A DNA stretch of 64,000 bases from contig NZ_CP007511.1 of the NCBI RefSeq assembly GCF_000818015.1, positions 434,001 to 498,000 of the forward strand, in the 5' to 3' direction. Positions 18,963-28,944 of the stretch are shown here, one piece after another. A program made the position numbers and the translations under genes. The notes under the pieces were generated by a model. That model was not told the DNA's origin, ran no database searches, and was given only the letters and a program-made list of their open reading frames with translations. Source of the DNA: Stutzerimonas balearica DSM 6083 (lineage in GTDB: Bacteria; Pseudomonadota; Gammaproteobacteria; Pseudomonadales; Pseudomonadaceae). Every line of letters starts with the position of its first letter. Position 1 is the first letter of the stretch.

Positions 18963-19571
18963 ATGCGAACCCTGCGCTTCACCCACGCCTGGCAGCTGGC
19001 AGTCGTGCTTTTCATGTCGTCGCTGCTGGCCGGCTGCGGCATCAACAACATTCCGCAGTACGACGAGCAGGTGAAATCTGCCTGGGCCCAGGTGGAAAAC
19101 CAGTACCAGCGGCGCGCCGATCTGGTCCCCAACCTGGTGGAAACGGTCAAGGGCTTCGCCCGCCAGGAGCAGGAGACCCTCACTGCGGTGATCGAGGCGC
19201 GCGCCAAAGCGACGTCGATCCAGGTCGATGCCAACACGCTGGACAACCCCGAGCAACTGCAGCGCTTCCAGCAGGCGCAGAATCAGCTGTCCGGTGCGCT
19301 GAGCCGGTTGATGGTGGTCTCCGAGCGCTATCCGGAACTCAAGTCCAACCAGAACTTCCTCGCCCTGCAGTCACAACTCGAAGGCACCGAGAACCGCATC
19401 GCGGTGGCCCGGCGTGACTTCATCGCCGCGGTGGAGCGCTACAACACCGAGATCCGCACCTTTCCCGGGCGCATCTGGCACACGCTGATGTACAGCGACA
19501 TGCCGATTCGCGAGACCTTCGAGGCCACGGCGACCAATGCCGATCAGGCGCCGCAAGTGAAGTTCGAATGA
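18963..19571 (+). CDS. lemA: LemA-family lipoprotein
   Basis: A 202-residue LemA-family protein. The N-terminus is a lipoprotein signal peptide with the lipobox LLAGC, and the mature part has the family segment AWAQVENQYQRRADLVPNLV. ATG 18963 gives a compact signal peptide; ATG 18948 is an alternative. It overlaps the following TPM-domain gene by four bases (ATGA), and a second TPM gene follows, the common LemA-TPM arrangement. The biochemical role of LemA is unknown. Confidence 0.88.
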   Translation: MRTLRFTHAWQLAVVLFMSSLLAGCGINNIPQYDEQVKSAWAQVENQYQRRADLVPNLVETVKGFARQEQETLTAVIEARAKATSIQVDANTLDNPEQLQRFQQAQNQLSGALSRLMVVSERYPELKSNQNFLALQSQLEGTENRIAVARRDFIAAVERYNTEIRTFPGRIWHTLMYSDMPIRETFEATATNADQAPQVKFE

Positions 19572-20344
19572 TCCGCGCGCTGTGCCTGCTCGGTCTGTTC
19601 CTGCTGGCTGGCCCGCTGGCCGCCCAGGAGCACGAGCTGCCGGCACTGACCGGGCGGGTGGTCGATCGCGCCGAGCTGCTCGATGCTCAGACCGAGGCAC
19701 GCCTGACGAGCCTGCTGGCCGGTCATGAGCAGCGCAGCGGCGGCGAGCAGCTGGTGGTGGTCACCGTGCCGAACCTCGGCGGGCGCAGCATCGAGGCCTT
19801 TGGTGTCGAGCTCGGGCGCGCCTGGGGGATCGGGCAGAAGGGCAAGGACAACGGCGCGCTGCTGATCGTCGCGCGTGACGAGCGCCAGATTCGCATCGAG
19901 GTCGGCTACGGCCTGGAAGGTGAGCTCACCGATGCGCAGTCCTCGGTGATCATCAATCGCATCATGGTCCCGGCGTTTCGCGAAGGCGACTTTGCCCGCG
20001 GCATCCTCGATGGCGCGACGGCGATCATCCAGGTGCTCGGCGGCGAACCCCTGCCGGCCGAGCTGCGTCCGGTGATGCCGCTGCAGGGGGAGCGGCCCGG
20101 CGGGCTCGGATTGCTGTTGTTCTTCGGCATGCTGGTGGTGATCTTCCTGCTTGGCGGCGGTCGCGGAGGCCGCGGCGGTGGCGGGCGCGCCTTTCTGCTC
20201 GGGGCACTGCTCGGCAGCATGGGCCGCGGCGGTGGCTTCGGTGGCGGCGGCGGATTTGGCGGCGGCGGCTTCGGTGGAGGCGGCGGCGGCTTCGGTGGAG
20301 GCGGCGGTGGTTTCGGTGGCGGCGGCGCTTCCGGCGGCTGGTAA
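19568..20344 (+). CDS. TPM-domain (YgcG-like) membrane protein with Gly-rich tail
   Basis: A 258-residue protein. It has a signal peptide (MIRALCLLGLFLLAGPLAAQ), a TPM phosphatase-like domain (about residues 25-150, with GRVVDRAELLD, GIGQKGKDNGALLIVARDE and YGLEGELTDAQS), one membrane helix near 178-196 (LLLFFGMLVVIFLLGG), and a long Gly/Phe-rich tail. The architecture matches YgcG/Psb32-like proteins. The gene is translationally coupled to lemA. A phosphatase activity in bacteria is not established. Confidence 0.88.
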   Translation: MIRALCLLGLFLLAGPLAAQEHELPALTGRVVDRAELLDAQTEARLTSLLAGHEQRSGGEQLVVVTVPNLGGRSIEAFGVELGRAWGIGQKGKDNGALLIVARDERQIRIEVGYGLEGELTDAQSSVIINRIMVPAFREGDFARGILDGATAIIQVLGGEPLPAELRPVMPLQGERPGGLGLLLFFGMLVVIFLLGGGRGGRGGGGRAFLLGALLGSMGRGGGFGGGGGFGGGGFGGGGGGFGGGGGGFGGGGASGGW

Positions 20345-20353
20345 GGAGAGGAC

Positions 20354-20971
20354 ATGACGCTACTGAGCGAAAGCGAGCTGCAACAGGTCGCCGCGGCGAT
20401 CGAGCGGGTCGAGGCACACACCGACGCCGAGCTGGTGACGGTGCTTGCCGCCCGCGCCGACGACTACCGCTATATCCCGCTGCTCTGGGCCAGCCTGATC
20501 GCCCTCTTGCTGCCCGGCGCGCTGCTATTCTTTAGCGGCTGGTTGAGCGCCTGGCAGCTGGTGCTGGTGCAATGGGCAACCTTCGTGGGGCTGGCGCTGC
20601 TATTTCGCCTGCCGGGCCTGACCACCCGGCTGATCCCGCCGGCGGTGCGCCGCTGGCGGGCCTGCAACCTGGCGCGCCGGCAGTTCCTCGAACTCAACCT
20701 GCACCACACCGAGGGCGAGACCGGCATGCTGATCTTCGTCTCCGAAGCTGAGCGCTACGTGGAAATCCTCGTCGACCGCGGTATTTCCCGCCGTATCGAC
20801 AACAGCGCCTGGCAGGCGGTCGTCGCCGAGTTCACCGGGCGCGTGCGCGACGGGCAGGTCCTCGAAGGCTTCCTCACCTGCATCGAATCCTGCGGCGAGC
20901 TGCTGCGCGAGCAAGTGCCCAAGACCCATCCGCGCAACGAATTGCCCAACCGGCTGGTGGTGCTGGACTAG
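20354..20971 (+). CDS. Second TPM-domain membrane protein
   Basis: A 205-residue protein with no signal peptide. Two membrane helices lie at about 38-85 (YIPLLWASLIALLLPGALLF and the following hydrophobic run), inserted into the TPM-like fold whose later part contains TEGETGMLIFVSEAERYVEILVD. It begins nine bases after the previous TPM gene with a TAAGGAGAGG site, so lemA and both TPM genes form one operon. It is the last gene before a tandem repeat array. Confidence 0.85.
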   Translation: MTLLSESELQQVAAAIERVEAHTDAELVTVLAARADDYRYIPLLWASLIALLLPGALLFFSGWLSAWQLVLVQWATFVGLALLFRLPGLTTRLIPPAVRRWRACNLARRQFLELNLHHTEGETGMLIFVSEAERYVEILVDRGISRRIDNSAWQAVVAEFTGRVRDGQVLEGFLTCIESCGELLREQVPKTHPRNELPNRLVVLD

Positions 20972-21029
20972 CACCGGCCGGGTGGCGCCGTGCCTGCCTG
21001 CGACGGGCAAGGCCGCGGCCGGGGCTTTC

Positions 21030-21523
21030 GGTGGCTGGCTTCGGCCATCCACCCCACGCGGCTCGCTGGAGCGTAAGGTGGAAAAACGCGCGCAGCGCTT
21101 TTCCACGTAATGGGCGAGGGCGCGCGGGCTCGAGTGGCAGGTGGCAAAGCTGGCGGCCAGGGCGTTCGGTGGTTGGCTTCGGCCATCCACCCTACGTGGC
21201 TTGCTGGAGCGTAGGTGGAAAATGCGCACGGCGCTTTTCCACGTAATGGGCGAGGGTGCGCGGGCTCGAGTGGCAGGTGGCGAAGCTGGCGGCCGGGGCT
21301 TTCGGTGGCTGGCTTCGGCCAGCCACCCTACGTGGCTTGCTGGAGCGCAGGGTGGAAAACGCGCGAGCGCTTTTCCACGCAGTGGGCGAGGGGCGCGCAG
21401 GTTCGGGTGGCGGGTGGCGAGGGCTGCGGGCGGGGCTTCCGGTGGATGGCTTCGGCCATCCACCCTACGCAGTGCCCGCAGGAGCGTAGAGTGGAAAACG
21501 CGCGCAGCGCTTTTCCACCGAAG
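21030..21523. repeat. Tandem array of about 3.6 copies of a ~137-bp unit with two hairpins
   Basis: Units begin at 21030, 21168, 21304 and 21441 (periods 138, 136, 137). Each starts with hairpin GGTGGnTGG-CTTCGG-CCATCCACC, then CTACGTGGCTTGCTGGAGCG, then hairpin GTGGAAAA...TTTTCCAC, then a GGGCGAGGG...GGCAGGTGG spacer that is lost in the last unit. The 20972-21029 flank resembles the end of a unit. The array fills the gap between convergent genes (stops at 20971 and 21546). I see no reading frame of its own; frames through it run into the antisense of the next gene. Confidence 0.85.
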
Positions 21524-21545
21524 CCGTTACCGGGGCGCGCCGACC

Positions 21546-23513
<1,968 letters not shown>

Positions 23514-23909
23514 GTCACATCCAATCGGGCCAGCCCGATGCATCGATAAACAACCGCCGGTGGCGGACCACAGTTTTTTTACGCGGGTCGACCCGCAAGC
23601 ACATCGGTACTGTGCTTTACGGCCGCAGGCTTATGGATGTGAGTTATGTGCTCGACCGCTGGTCGGTTTCCCCTTCCCGACTGCTGGCGAGGATACGGCA
23701 AGCACCGGTCAGCTTGGGGCGGTGCGACGAATGGACGACGCCTTTGCGACGAATGACCGGTGACGGACTGAACTCCTGATCATTCGGCGTGGGCGTCCGA
23801 TTCGTTGTCGAAGGGTGCGCTGTTCACCTTTTTACCCATCGAGGGGGAATCTTGGGCCACCTGTTGCTGCCAGAGAGAGGCAGCCGCAACAGGGGAGGTT
23901 TGGCTAACC
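23514..23909. other. 396-bp divergent intergenic region without a gene
   Basis: It lies between the divergent FtsH-like and FecR-like genes and should hold their promoters. The only clear structure is a 14-bp perfect palindrome, GCGGGTCGACCCGC, at 23583-23596, preceded by a run of seven T. No convincing short gene, tRNA or terminator was seen. The FecR-like gene is preceded by AGGGGAGG near 23891-23898. Confidence 0.6.
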
Positions 23910-24368
23910 ATGTATCGCGTTTTGCACGGGGTGGCTTTTGGCATATTGGTCGCCGTGGCGTTGCCCGGCGCGGCCGAGGCGTCTGCATTGCCCGAAGTGA
24001 TCGGGCTGGTGCGCTCGGTCGATGGTGCGTCGCGGTTCATCAATCGGGGCCAGGTCGCCCCGGTTCGGCTCGGGCAAGCTCTGGTGGTCGGTGCCGTGCT
24101 GGAAACCGACCAGGGCCGCCTTGGCCTGGCCCTGAATGACGGCACGCGCCTGGTGCTGGGGCCGGATAGCCGACTGCGCCTGGCGGCCTTCGAGTTCGCC
24201 CCGGCGCGACGAGCGCTCGGTTTTCGCGCTCGGCTGGAGCGCGGCAGCCTCTATCTGAAGGGGGGTGAACTCACGCGCCTGGCGGAGGCGGCACTGCGCA
24301 TCGATACCGCCGATGGCCAGGTCACGCTCGACGGAGCGGCCGGCGTGCTGGTGAGGGCCGGCCGATGA
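23910..24368 (+). CDS. FecR-domain periplasmic protein
   Basis: A 152-residue protein with a signal peptide (about 1-25, FGILVAVALPGAAEA) and one FecR-like beta domain (GLVRSVDGASRFINRGQ, LVVGAVLETDQGRLGLALND and GTRLVLGPDSRLRL). It lacks the cytoplasmic and transmembrane part of true FecR anti-sigma factors, so it is probably a secreted scaffold or structural protein. It overlaps the OmpA-like gene by four bases (ATGA) and so probably works with it. Confidence 0.8.
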   Translation: MYRVLHGVAFGILVAVALPGAAEASALPEVIGLVRSVDGASRFINRGQVAPVRLGQALVVGAVLETDQGRLGLALNDGTRLVLGPDSRLRLAAFEFAPARRALGFRARLERGSLYLKGGELTRLAEAALRIDTADGQVTLDGAAGVLVRAGR

Positions 24369-24922
24369 AGCCGTGGCATTGGTCGGTCTTATGGCTGCTG
24401 TCGGCGCTGGCTGGCTGTGGAACCAGCCGTGTCACCCTGCTCGAAGGGCCGGGCAGCGTGACGGTGGCGGAGGGCGAGCAGCGCTTGAGCCTGAAACAGC
24501 CGGGCGAGGCTGCCTGGTATTCCAACGGCGGCTGGCTACGCGGCACTGGCAGTCGCGACGAACCGGACTGGGTGAGCGCATCGTTGGCGCCGGCGCCGCT
24601 GCGATTTCGCCTGTACTTTCGTGACTGGAACGAGCTGACCGATGAGTCGCAGCGGGTTTACGCGCAGCTTCTGACGAGTCTGCGACAGCGCGCGCCGGCG
24701 ATGGTCAGCGTGATCGGCCATACCGATACGCTTGGTGAGGCTGGCTATAACGAGCGGGTCGGGCTCAAGCGCGCCGGGCAGCTGGCCCGCAAGCTGCAGG
24801 CCAGTGGCATCGAGTTGTTGCAGCTACGGGTCGCTTCCCATGGCGAAGCGGACCCACTGCGGGCGACCCCGGATGAGACCTACGAGCCGCTCAATCGGCG
24901 CGTGGAGGTCTGGGTGCAGTAG
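24365..24922 (+). CDS. OmpA-family outer-membrane lipoprotein
   Basis: A 185-residue protein with a lipoprotein signal (lipobox ALAGC at about 15-19). A C-terminal OmpA-like peptidoglycan-binding domain (about 85-185) carries VIGHTDTLGEAGYNERVGLKRAGQLA and a final NRRVEVWV. It would be anchored in the outer membrane and hold on to peptidoglycan. It is translationally coupled to the FecR-domain gene. The middle segment (residues 25-80) is not a domain I recognise. Confidence 0.85.
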   Translation: MKPWHWSVLWLLSALAGCGTSRVTLLEGPGSVTVAEGEQRLSLKQPGEAAWYSNGGWLRGTGSRDEPDWVSASLAPAPLRFRLYFRDWNELTDESQRVYAQLLTSLRQRAPAMVSVIGHTDTLGEAGYNERVGLKRAGQLARKLQASGIELLQLRVASHGEADPLRATPDETYEPLNRRVEVWVQ

Positions 24923-24980
24923 CTTTCGAATGGTCGCCTGCGCGCCGCGTCGGCTACGACAGGACGCGCAGGCGGCTGGC

Positions 24981-25361
24981 TCAGTCGAGCACCATGATCG
25001 CATCCATTTCGACCTGCGCCGCCTTCGGCAGGGCGGCGACGCCGATGGCCGCGCGGGCCGGGTAGGGCTGTTCGAAGTAGCGGCTCATCACTTCGTTGAC
25101 CGTGGCGAAGTTGCCAAGGTCGGTGAGGAAGATGTTCAGCTTGGCGACGTCCTTGAGCGAGCCGCCAGCCGCTTCAGCCACCGCCTTGAGGTTCTCGAAC
25201 ACCTGCACGGCCTGGGCTTCGAAGCCCTCGACCAGCTCCATGGTCTGAGGATTCAGCGGAATTTGCCCGGACAGGTAGACGGTGTTGCCGGTCTTGATGG
25301 CCTGGGAATAGGTGCCGATGGCGGCAGGCGCCTTGTCGGTGGAAATGACGGTGCGGGACAT
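24981..25361 (-). CDS. ridA: RidA-family enamine/imine deaminase
   Basis: A 126-residue YjgF/YER057c/UK114 protein with [40 protein letters not shown] and the terminal [20 protein letters not shown], including the conserved Arg of PARAA. It hydrolyses reactive 2-aminoacrylate-type enamines. A strong GAAGGAGATCCC site precedes ATG 25361. I recall this gene directly after spoT in P. aeruginosa; here three accessory genes separate the two. Confidence 0.93.
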   Translation of the reverse strand: MSRTVISTDKAPAAIGTYSQAIKTGNTVYLSGQIPLNPQTMELVEGFEAQAVQVFENLKAVAEAAGGSLKDVAKLNIFLTDLGNFATVNEVMSRYFEQPYPARAAIGVAALPKAAQVEMDAIMVLD

Positions 25362-25486
25362 GGGATCTCCTTCGGGGGTGCGGCAAGCCTTGAGTGGCGA
25401 GCCTCAAGTGAAGAGCGAAAGCCGGGGACAAGGATTCTAACCCGGTATTGTGTGGAAACAGTGGCCGGCGGCTCGCGCCTGACTGC

Positions 25487-26122
25487 TCACCAGGATCCGT
25501 AGGGAATGCCGTGTTTTTCGATATAGGCTCTGGATTCGGGCTCTAATGGCAGTGCGTACTGGCCGCCGGTCGTGCCTTGGGATGGCCCCTTGGGCTCGAT
25601 TTCCGCCTGGGCGCGCGGGACTTCGACGGGCCCGCCGCAGGTGCTCATGACCCAGCCCCTGACCACGCCGCCAGGGGCCAGGCCCAAGGCGAGGGCTTCA
25701 CGGTATTCACTGGCGGGACAGGGCGGGTCGAGCCGCTCGCTCATCAGCTGTCGCGCGCGTTCGGGGATCTCGAGAATGACCCGGTAGGTCTGGGGCTCGG
25801 CCAGGGATTGCCAGCGCACGTAGATGCGCCGGGGTAGATCGGCGCCGTTGACGTAGCGACCTGCCCCCCAGGTCTTTCTCCAGCCGACGGCATTGCCTGT
25901 TCCATCGGTAGGCAAGTGCACGGATGCGGTGCCGCTGCCTACATGGAAAAACCTATATCCGCGAATATCTTCCACATCGGCGGTTTCTACCCAGACCTCC
26001 ATATGGTCTGGAGCCAGGAAGCCCAGACGCCAGTACTTATAGGGCAGGCTTCCGGGGCCTCTCTCGGCGCAGCCGCCGAGAAACAGTAAGGCCAAGATGA
26101 GCGGCAACTTGGAGGCGGTCAT
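25487..26122 (-). CDS. DUF2931-like lipoprotein, probable immunity protein (copy B)
   Basis: A 211-residue lipoprotein (lipobox LGGC near residues 13-16). The mature part begins ERGPGSLPYKYWRLGFLAPD, which fits the DUF2931 family. It is a clear paralog of the upstream gene: most of the mature chain and the last IEKHGIPYGSW are identical, while a patch around residues 45-75 and a short stretch near 190 differ. ATG 26122 gives a clean signal peptide; GTG 26143, overlapping the neighbour, is an alternative. Position after a PAAR-Tle1 gene suggests periplasmic immunity against that lipase. No direct evidence. Confidence 0.75.
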   Translation of the reverse strand: MTASKLPLILALLFLGGCAERGPGSLPYKYWRLGFLAPDHMEVWVETADVEDIRGYRFFHVGSGTASVHLPTDGTGNAVGWRKTWGAGRYVNGADLPRRIYVRWQSLAEPQTYRVILEIPERARQLMSERLDPPCPASEYREALALGLAPGGVVRGWVMSTCGGPVEVPRAQAEIEPKGPSQGTTGGQYALPLEPESRAYIEKHGIPYGSW

Positions 26123-26136
26123 GATCGCTTGCCTGC

Positions 26137-26775
26137 TCACCAAGAGCCGTAGGGGATACCGTGTTTTTCGATATAGGCTCTGGAGGTTTCCGAAAGCGGC
26201 CGATGGGCCCCCTGGGAGGTTCCTTCATAGGGGCCCTTTGGCTCGATTTCCGCCTGGGCGCGCAGGACTTCGATGGGCTCGCCGCAGGTGCTCATGACCC
26301 AGCCCCTGACCACGCCGCCCGGTGCGAGTCCCAAAGTGAGGGCATAACGGTAATCACTGGCTGGGCAGGGTGGATCAAGCCGTTCGCTCATCAATTGCCG
26401 GGCGCGTTCGGGAATGTCCAAGATCACCCGATAGGTCTGGGGTTCCGCTAGGGACTGCCACCGCACGTAGATGCGCTCGGGCAGATCGGCGCCATTGACG
26501 TGGCGCCCCGCACCCCTGCCGAAGCGTTCACCCCAACCGGCAGCGTTCCCTTGGCCTTCTGGCGGGGTGCGAACGGCCACTATGCCGCTACCTACGTGAA
26601 AAAAATTACGTCCACGAATATCTTTCACGCCGGCTGTCTCCACCCAAACCTCCATATAGTCCGGCGCCAGAAAACCCAGGTACCAGTATTTGTACGGCAG
26701 GCTTCCGGGGCCTCTCTCGGCGCTGGCACAGCCGCCGAGCAGCATAAGAAACAGGCCAAGCAGTGGTGCTCTCAT
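26137..26775 (-). CDS. DUF2931-like lipoprotein, probable immunity protein (copy A)
   Basis: A 212-residue lipoprotein (MRAPLLGLFLMLLGGCASAE, lipobox LGGC). It overlaps the end of the PAAR-lipase gene by four bases, which implies coupled expression, as usual for effector-immunity pairs. Its paralog follows 14 bp later. The mature chain has two conserved Cys (DPPCPAS and MSTCGEP) that could form a disulfide in the periplasm, where a Tle lipase would act. Its base composition looks somewhat more AT-rich than the neighbouring core genes. The immunity role is inferred from context. Confidence 0.8.
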   Translation of the reverse strand: MRAPLLGLFLMLLGGCASAERGPGSLPYKYWYLGFLAPDYMEVWVETAGVKDIRGRNFFHVGSGIVAVRTPPEGQGNAAGWGERFGRGAGRHVNGADLPERIYVRWQSLAEPQTYRVILDIPERARQLMSERLDPPCPASDYRYALTLGLAPGGVVRGWVMSTCGEPIEVLRAQAEIEPKGPYEGTSQGAHRPLSETSRAYIEKHGIPYGSW

Positions 26776-28691
26776 CGCTTTTTCTCCTGGGGCCGGTCGG
26801 CATGGCGTGCCCGTCCGCGTTCGGCCGGGGCATTGACGAAGACCACATCGAGCAGGCTACCGCCACGTCCTGCAGCGGCGTTCCAATTGGCCGACAGGTG
26901 AATATAGCGCTGGCGCAGCAGGCGCTCCTCTTCCATATCCAGCGCGCCGTTGCCGCTTCTGGCCCAGGCCAGCAGCTTGCCGCTGATAGGTACAAGCTCT
27001 GCGGGTAGAGAGAGTTTGCTGTCTTGTTCGTCGATGAAATCGAGCGGAACGCCTGCTTCCACAGCAAGCGTATGCATGACCCGCAGATACACCCGCGAAA
27101 GGTGCCCGTAGACCCTGCGCTCCAGATAGGGCGCCTCCAGCACGTATTTCATCTGGTCGCCGCGTCCGCCGCTGGAGGGCATGAAGTGCTCCCAGACGTC
27201 CGTTCCTAGCTGCGCGGTGCGGTCATGTGGGTGGAGAAGGTCGGCCTGACGGGCGAGTTCGGTGTCCTGCTGCGCCTGTTGGTAGGCCAGGGTGTTGGAT
27301 GGGGTGGTCGTTCGGCTGACCCAGTTGCTGCGTGGGCGTATGGGGTAGAGCCGCTCGCGGCACAGTGGCTGGTAGCCACCGCCCAGGTCCGAATGGGCGC
27401 CGGGCAGCACGATCTCTCGGTGCGGCGGGGAGACCTGGTTGAGGGCGAAGTTGCGCCGGTATTCGTCACGGGCGACTAGATGCACCACCTGGCGGGCCGC
27501 ATCGGGCGCCAGATGGAGATCGATTCCGCCGTTGACGTCATCGCTGGGATCGCCCCAGTCGTCCCAGCCGCCGATAGCGGCCACGGTATCGAACAGACCG
27601 ATGAAGTTGACGGCGACGTCGTTTCGCCAATCGAAGCTGCGCGTAACGCCGAGCTTGCCCGCTTGGCGCATTTCGCCCAATGGACCCCGCTCGCGCAGTA
27701 GCACCTGGTTGGCGAAATGCCGGGCTGCCGCAGCACCGCGGCTGAAACCGAAGATATCCAGTTCCAGCCGGGCCAGTAAGTGTTCGGGGTTTTCGTCCTT
27801 GAAATCTACCAATGCTTCTGCGAGAAGCGTTATGCCTTCCGCAACCTTGGCCAGTACCCCCGTCGCACCCTGGCCGAAGACCTGGCCGGGAAACAGGGTG
27901 TCTGGTTCGCCAGTGGTTGTACCGATACCGGTGACGTAGACCCGCAAGCTGGCATTGTTCGTCCTAGCGGGCAATGCCTGGCCCGAGTCATTCGGGTAGA
28001 GATCATACAGCCGCCAGATATTGCTCACATCGTTGGCGTAGCTGCTGTCCGGGTCGAGATGATGCGCTTCGCAGCGCTGGACCATGGCCAGCGCTTCCTG
28101 CTCGTCGAGGCCGAGCGCCGGTGCGCGACACTGGGCGCCGATGGCGCTGTTGGCGGCATTGTTGCCGGTGCCGTCGAAGAACACGCCGATGCGCAGGGTG
28201 ATGGCCTGACGCTCCAGCTGCTGCGGCTGGTCGCCCAGCTCTTCCTCTTCGTCCTCTTCTTCCAGCCCCAGTGGGGCGAGGCCGCCGGGCTCTTCCTGCC
28301 AGGCACGGGCCATGGGGATGGCCGACCGTTGGGGCAAGGCGGGGCTGGCCAGCATGGCATGCGCGGAGGTGGCGATATTCAGCGGTTCGGGCGGCACGAA
28401 GGGGCTCGGCGTGTGTGAGGTGCCGATGATCACGGTGCCCGAGCCGCCGATCACCACGCTGCCGTGGTCGCCGAGGCTGCCCAGGGTGGCGGCTGGTTTG
28501 CCATTGATCAGCACATTGGGAACGAGATTGCTCGACAGGGTGCTGCCGCAGCCGGTGCTGTCGCCAGCGCGGGCGGCGGGTAGGCCGTCGAAGAAAACAT
28601 CGGGCGAGCCGCTCGCGATGGGGTTGTTCCCATGCCCGGTCTTCGGGCAGCTGCTGGAATCGCCCAGGCGGGCGGCGGGTTTGCCGGACAT
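26772..28691 (-). CDS. PAAR-Tle1-type phospholipase, probable type VI secretion effector
   Basis: A 639-residue two-module protein. Residues 1-90 form a PAAR spike domain with three PAAR-like turns (PAAR 5-8, PAAR 38-41, PAAT 66-69). A linker with an acidic run (EEEDEEEE near 144-151) leads to a DUF2235/Tle1 alpha/beta hydrolase from about 164: GVFFDGTGNN, nucleophile motif GFSRG (Ser317), LFDTVA (Asp368) and GAHSDLGGGY (His433). It should ride on a VgrG tip and cleave phospholipids of target cells. ATG 28691 was chosen because AAGGA lies eight bases upstream and PAAR begins at once; longer frames add an unrelated N-terminus. No VgrG or T6SS gene is in the window. Confidence 0.9.
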   Translation of the reverse strand: MSGKPAARLGDSSSCPKTGHGNNPIASGSPDVFFDGLPAARAGDSTGCGSTLSSNLVPNVLINGKPAATLGSLGDHGSVVIGGSGTVIIGTSHTPSPFVPPEPLNIATSAHAMLASPALPQRSAIPMARAWQEEPGGLAPLGLEEEDEEEELGDQPQQLERQAITLRIGVFFDGTGNNAANSAIGAQCRAPALGLDEQEALAMVQRCEAHHLDPDSSYANDVSNIWRLYDLYPNDSGQALPARTNNASLRVYVTGIGTTTGEPDTLFPGQVFGQGATGVLAKVAEGITLLAEALVDFKDENPEHLLARLELDIFGFSRGAAAARHFANQVLLRERGPLGEMRQAGKLGVTRSFDWRNDVAVNFIGLFDTVAAIGGWDDWGDPSDDVNGGIDLHLAPDAARQVVHLVARDEYRRNFALNQVSPPHREIVLPGAHSDLGGGYQPLCRERLYPIRPRSNWVSRTTTPSNTLAYQQAQQDTELARQADLLHPHDRTAQLGTDVWEHFMPSSGGRGDQMKYVLEAPYLERRVYGHLSRVYLRVMHTLAVEAGVPLDFIDEQDSKLSLPAELVPISGKLLAWARSGNGALDMEEERLLRQRYIHLSANWNAAAGRGGSLLDVVFVNAPAERGRARHADRPQEKKR

Positions 28692-28895
28692 GACCAATTT
28701 CCTTATCGGTATGCGAGGCGGCACCTTGCCTAAACAGGCGAGTGGTTCGCAAGCGGGCTGCCGGTTTTCAAGAGCTGGTTCGCAATCGCCCGTGTTCATG
28801 GGTGGCGGATGAACCGTCGTGGCGCGACAAGGCCTCGCCCGGTTTGCGCAGGCGGAAACTGTGGTGCGCCTCAAGCGACAAGGCAAAGCGGAGTC

Positions 28896-28924
28896 AGGGT
28901 GGATGTGAAAGCGACATCCACCCT
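28896..28924 (-). terminator. Hairpin after spoT, possible terminator and repeat relic
   Basis: AGGGTGGATGT and ACATCCACCCT form a perfect 11-bp stem with a 7-base loop, 20 bp downstream of the spoT stop codon. There is no long T-run. The stem resembles the GGTGGAT/CCATCCACC hairpins of the array at 21030-21523, so it may be a repeat copy that also ends spoT transcripts. Confidence 0.45.
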
Positions 28925-28944
28925 AGGTTCGTCGGCCGATACGG

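Noticed and set aside
20151..20357. Ala-rich 68-codon frame over the TPM gene tail
   Set aside because: It is an out-of-frame reading of the GGCGGC-type glycine-rich repeat of the real gene.
21030..21523. CRISPR array
   Set aside because: The units are long (about 137 bp), contiguous and near-identical throughout, without unique spacers, and no cas gene is nearby.
26772..28886. Longer N-terminus of the PAAR-lipase
   Set aside because: The extra 65 residues have no family likeness, whereas ATG 28691 has a good AAGGA site and begins the PAAR domain at once.
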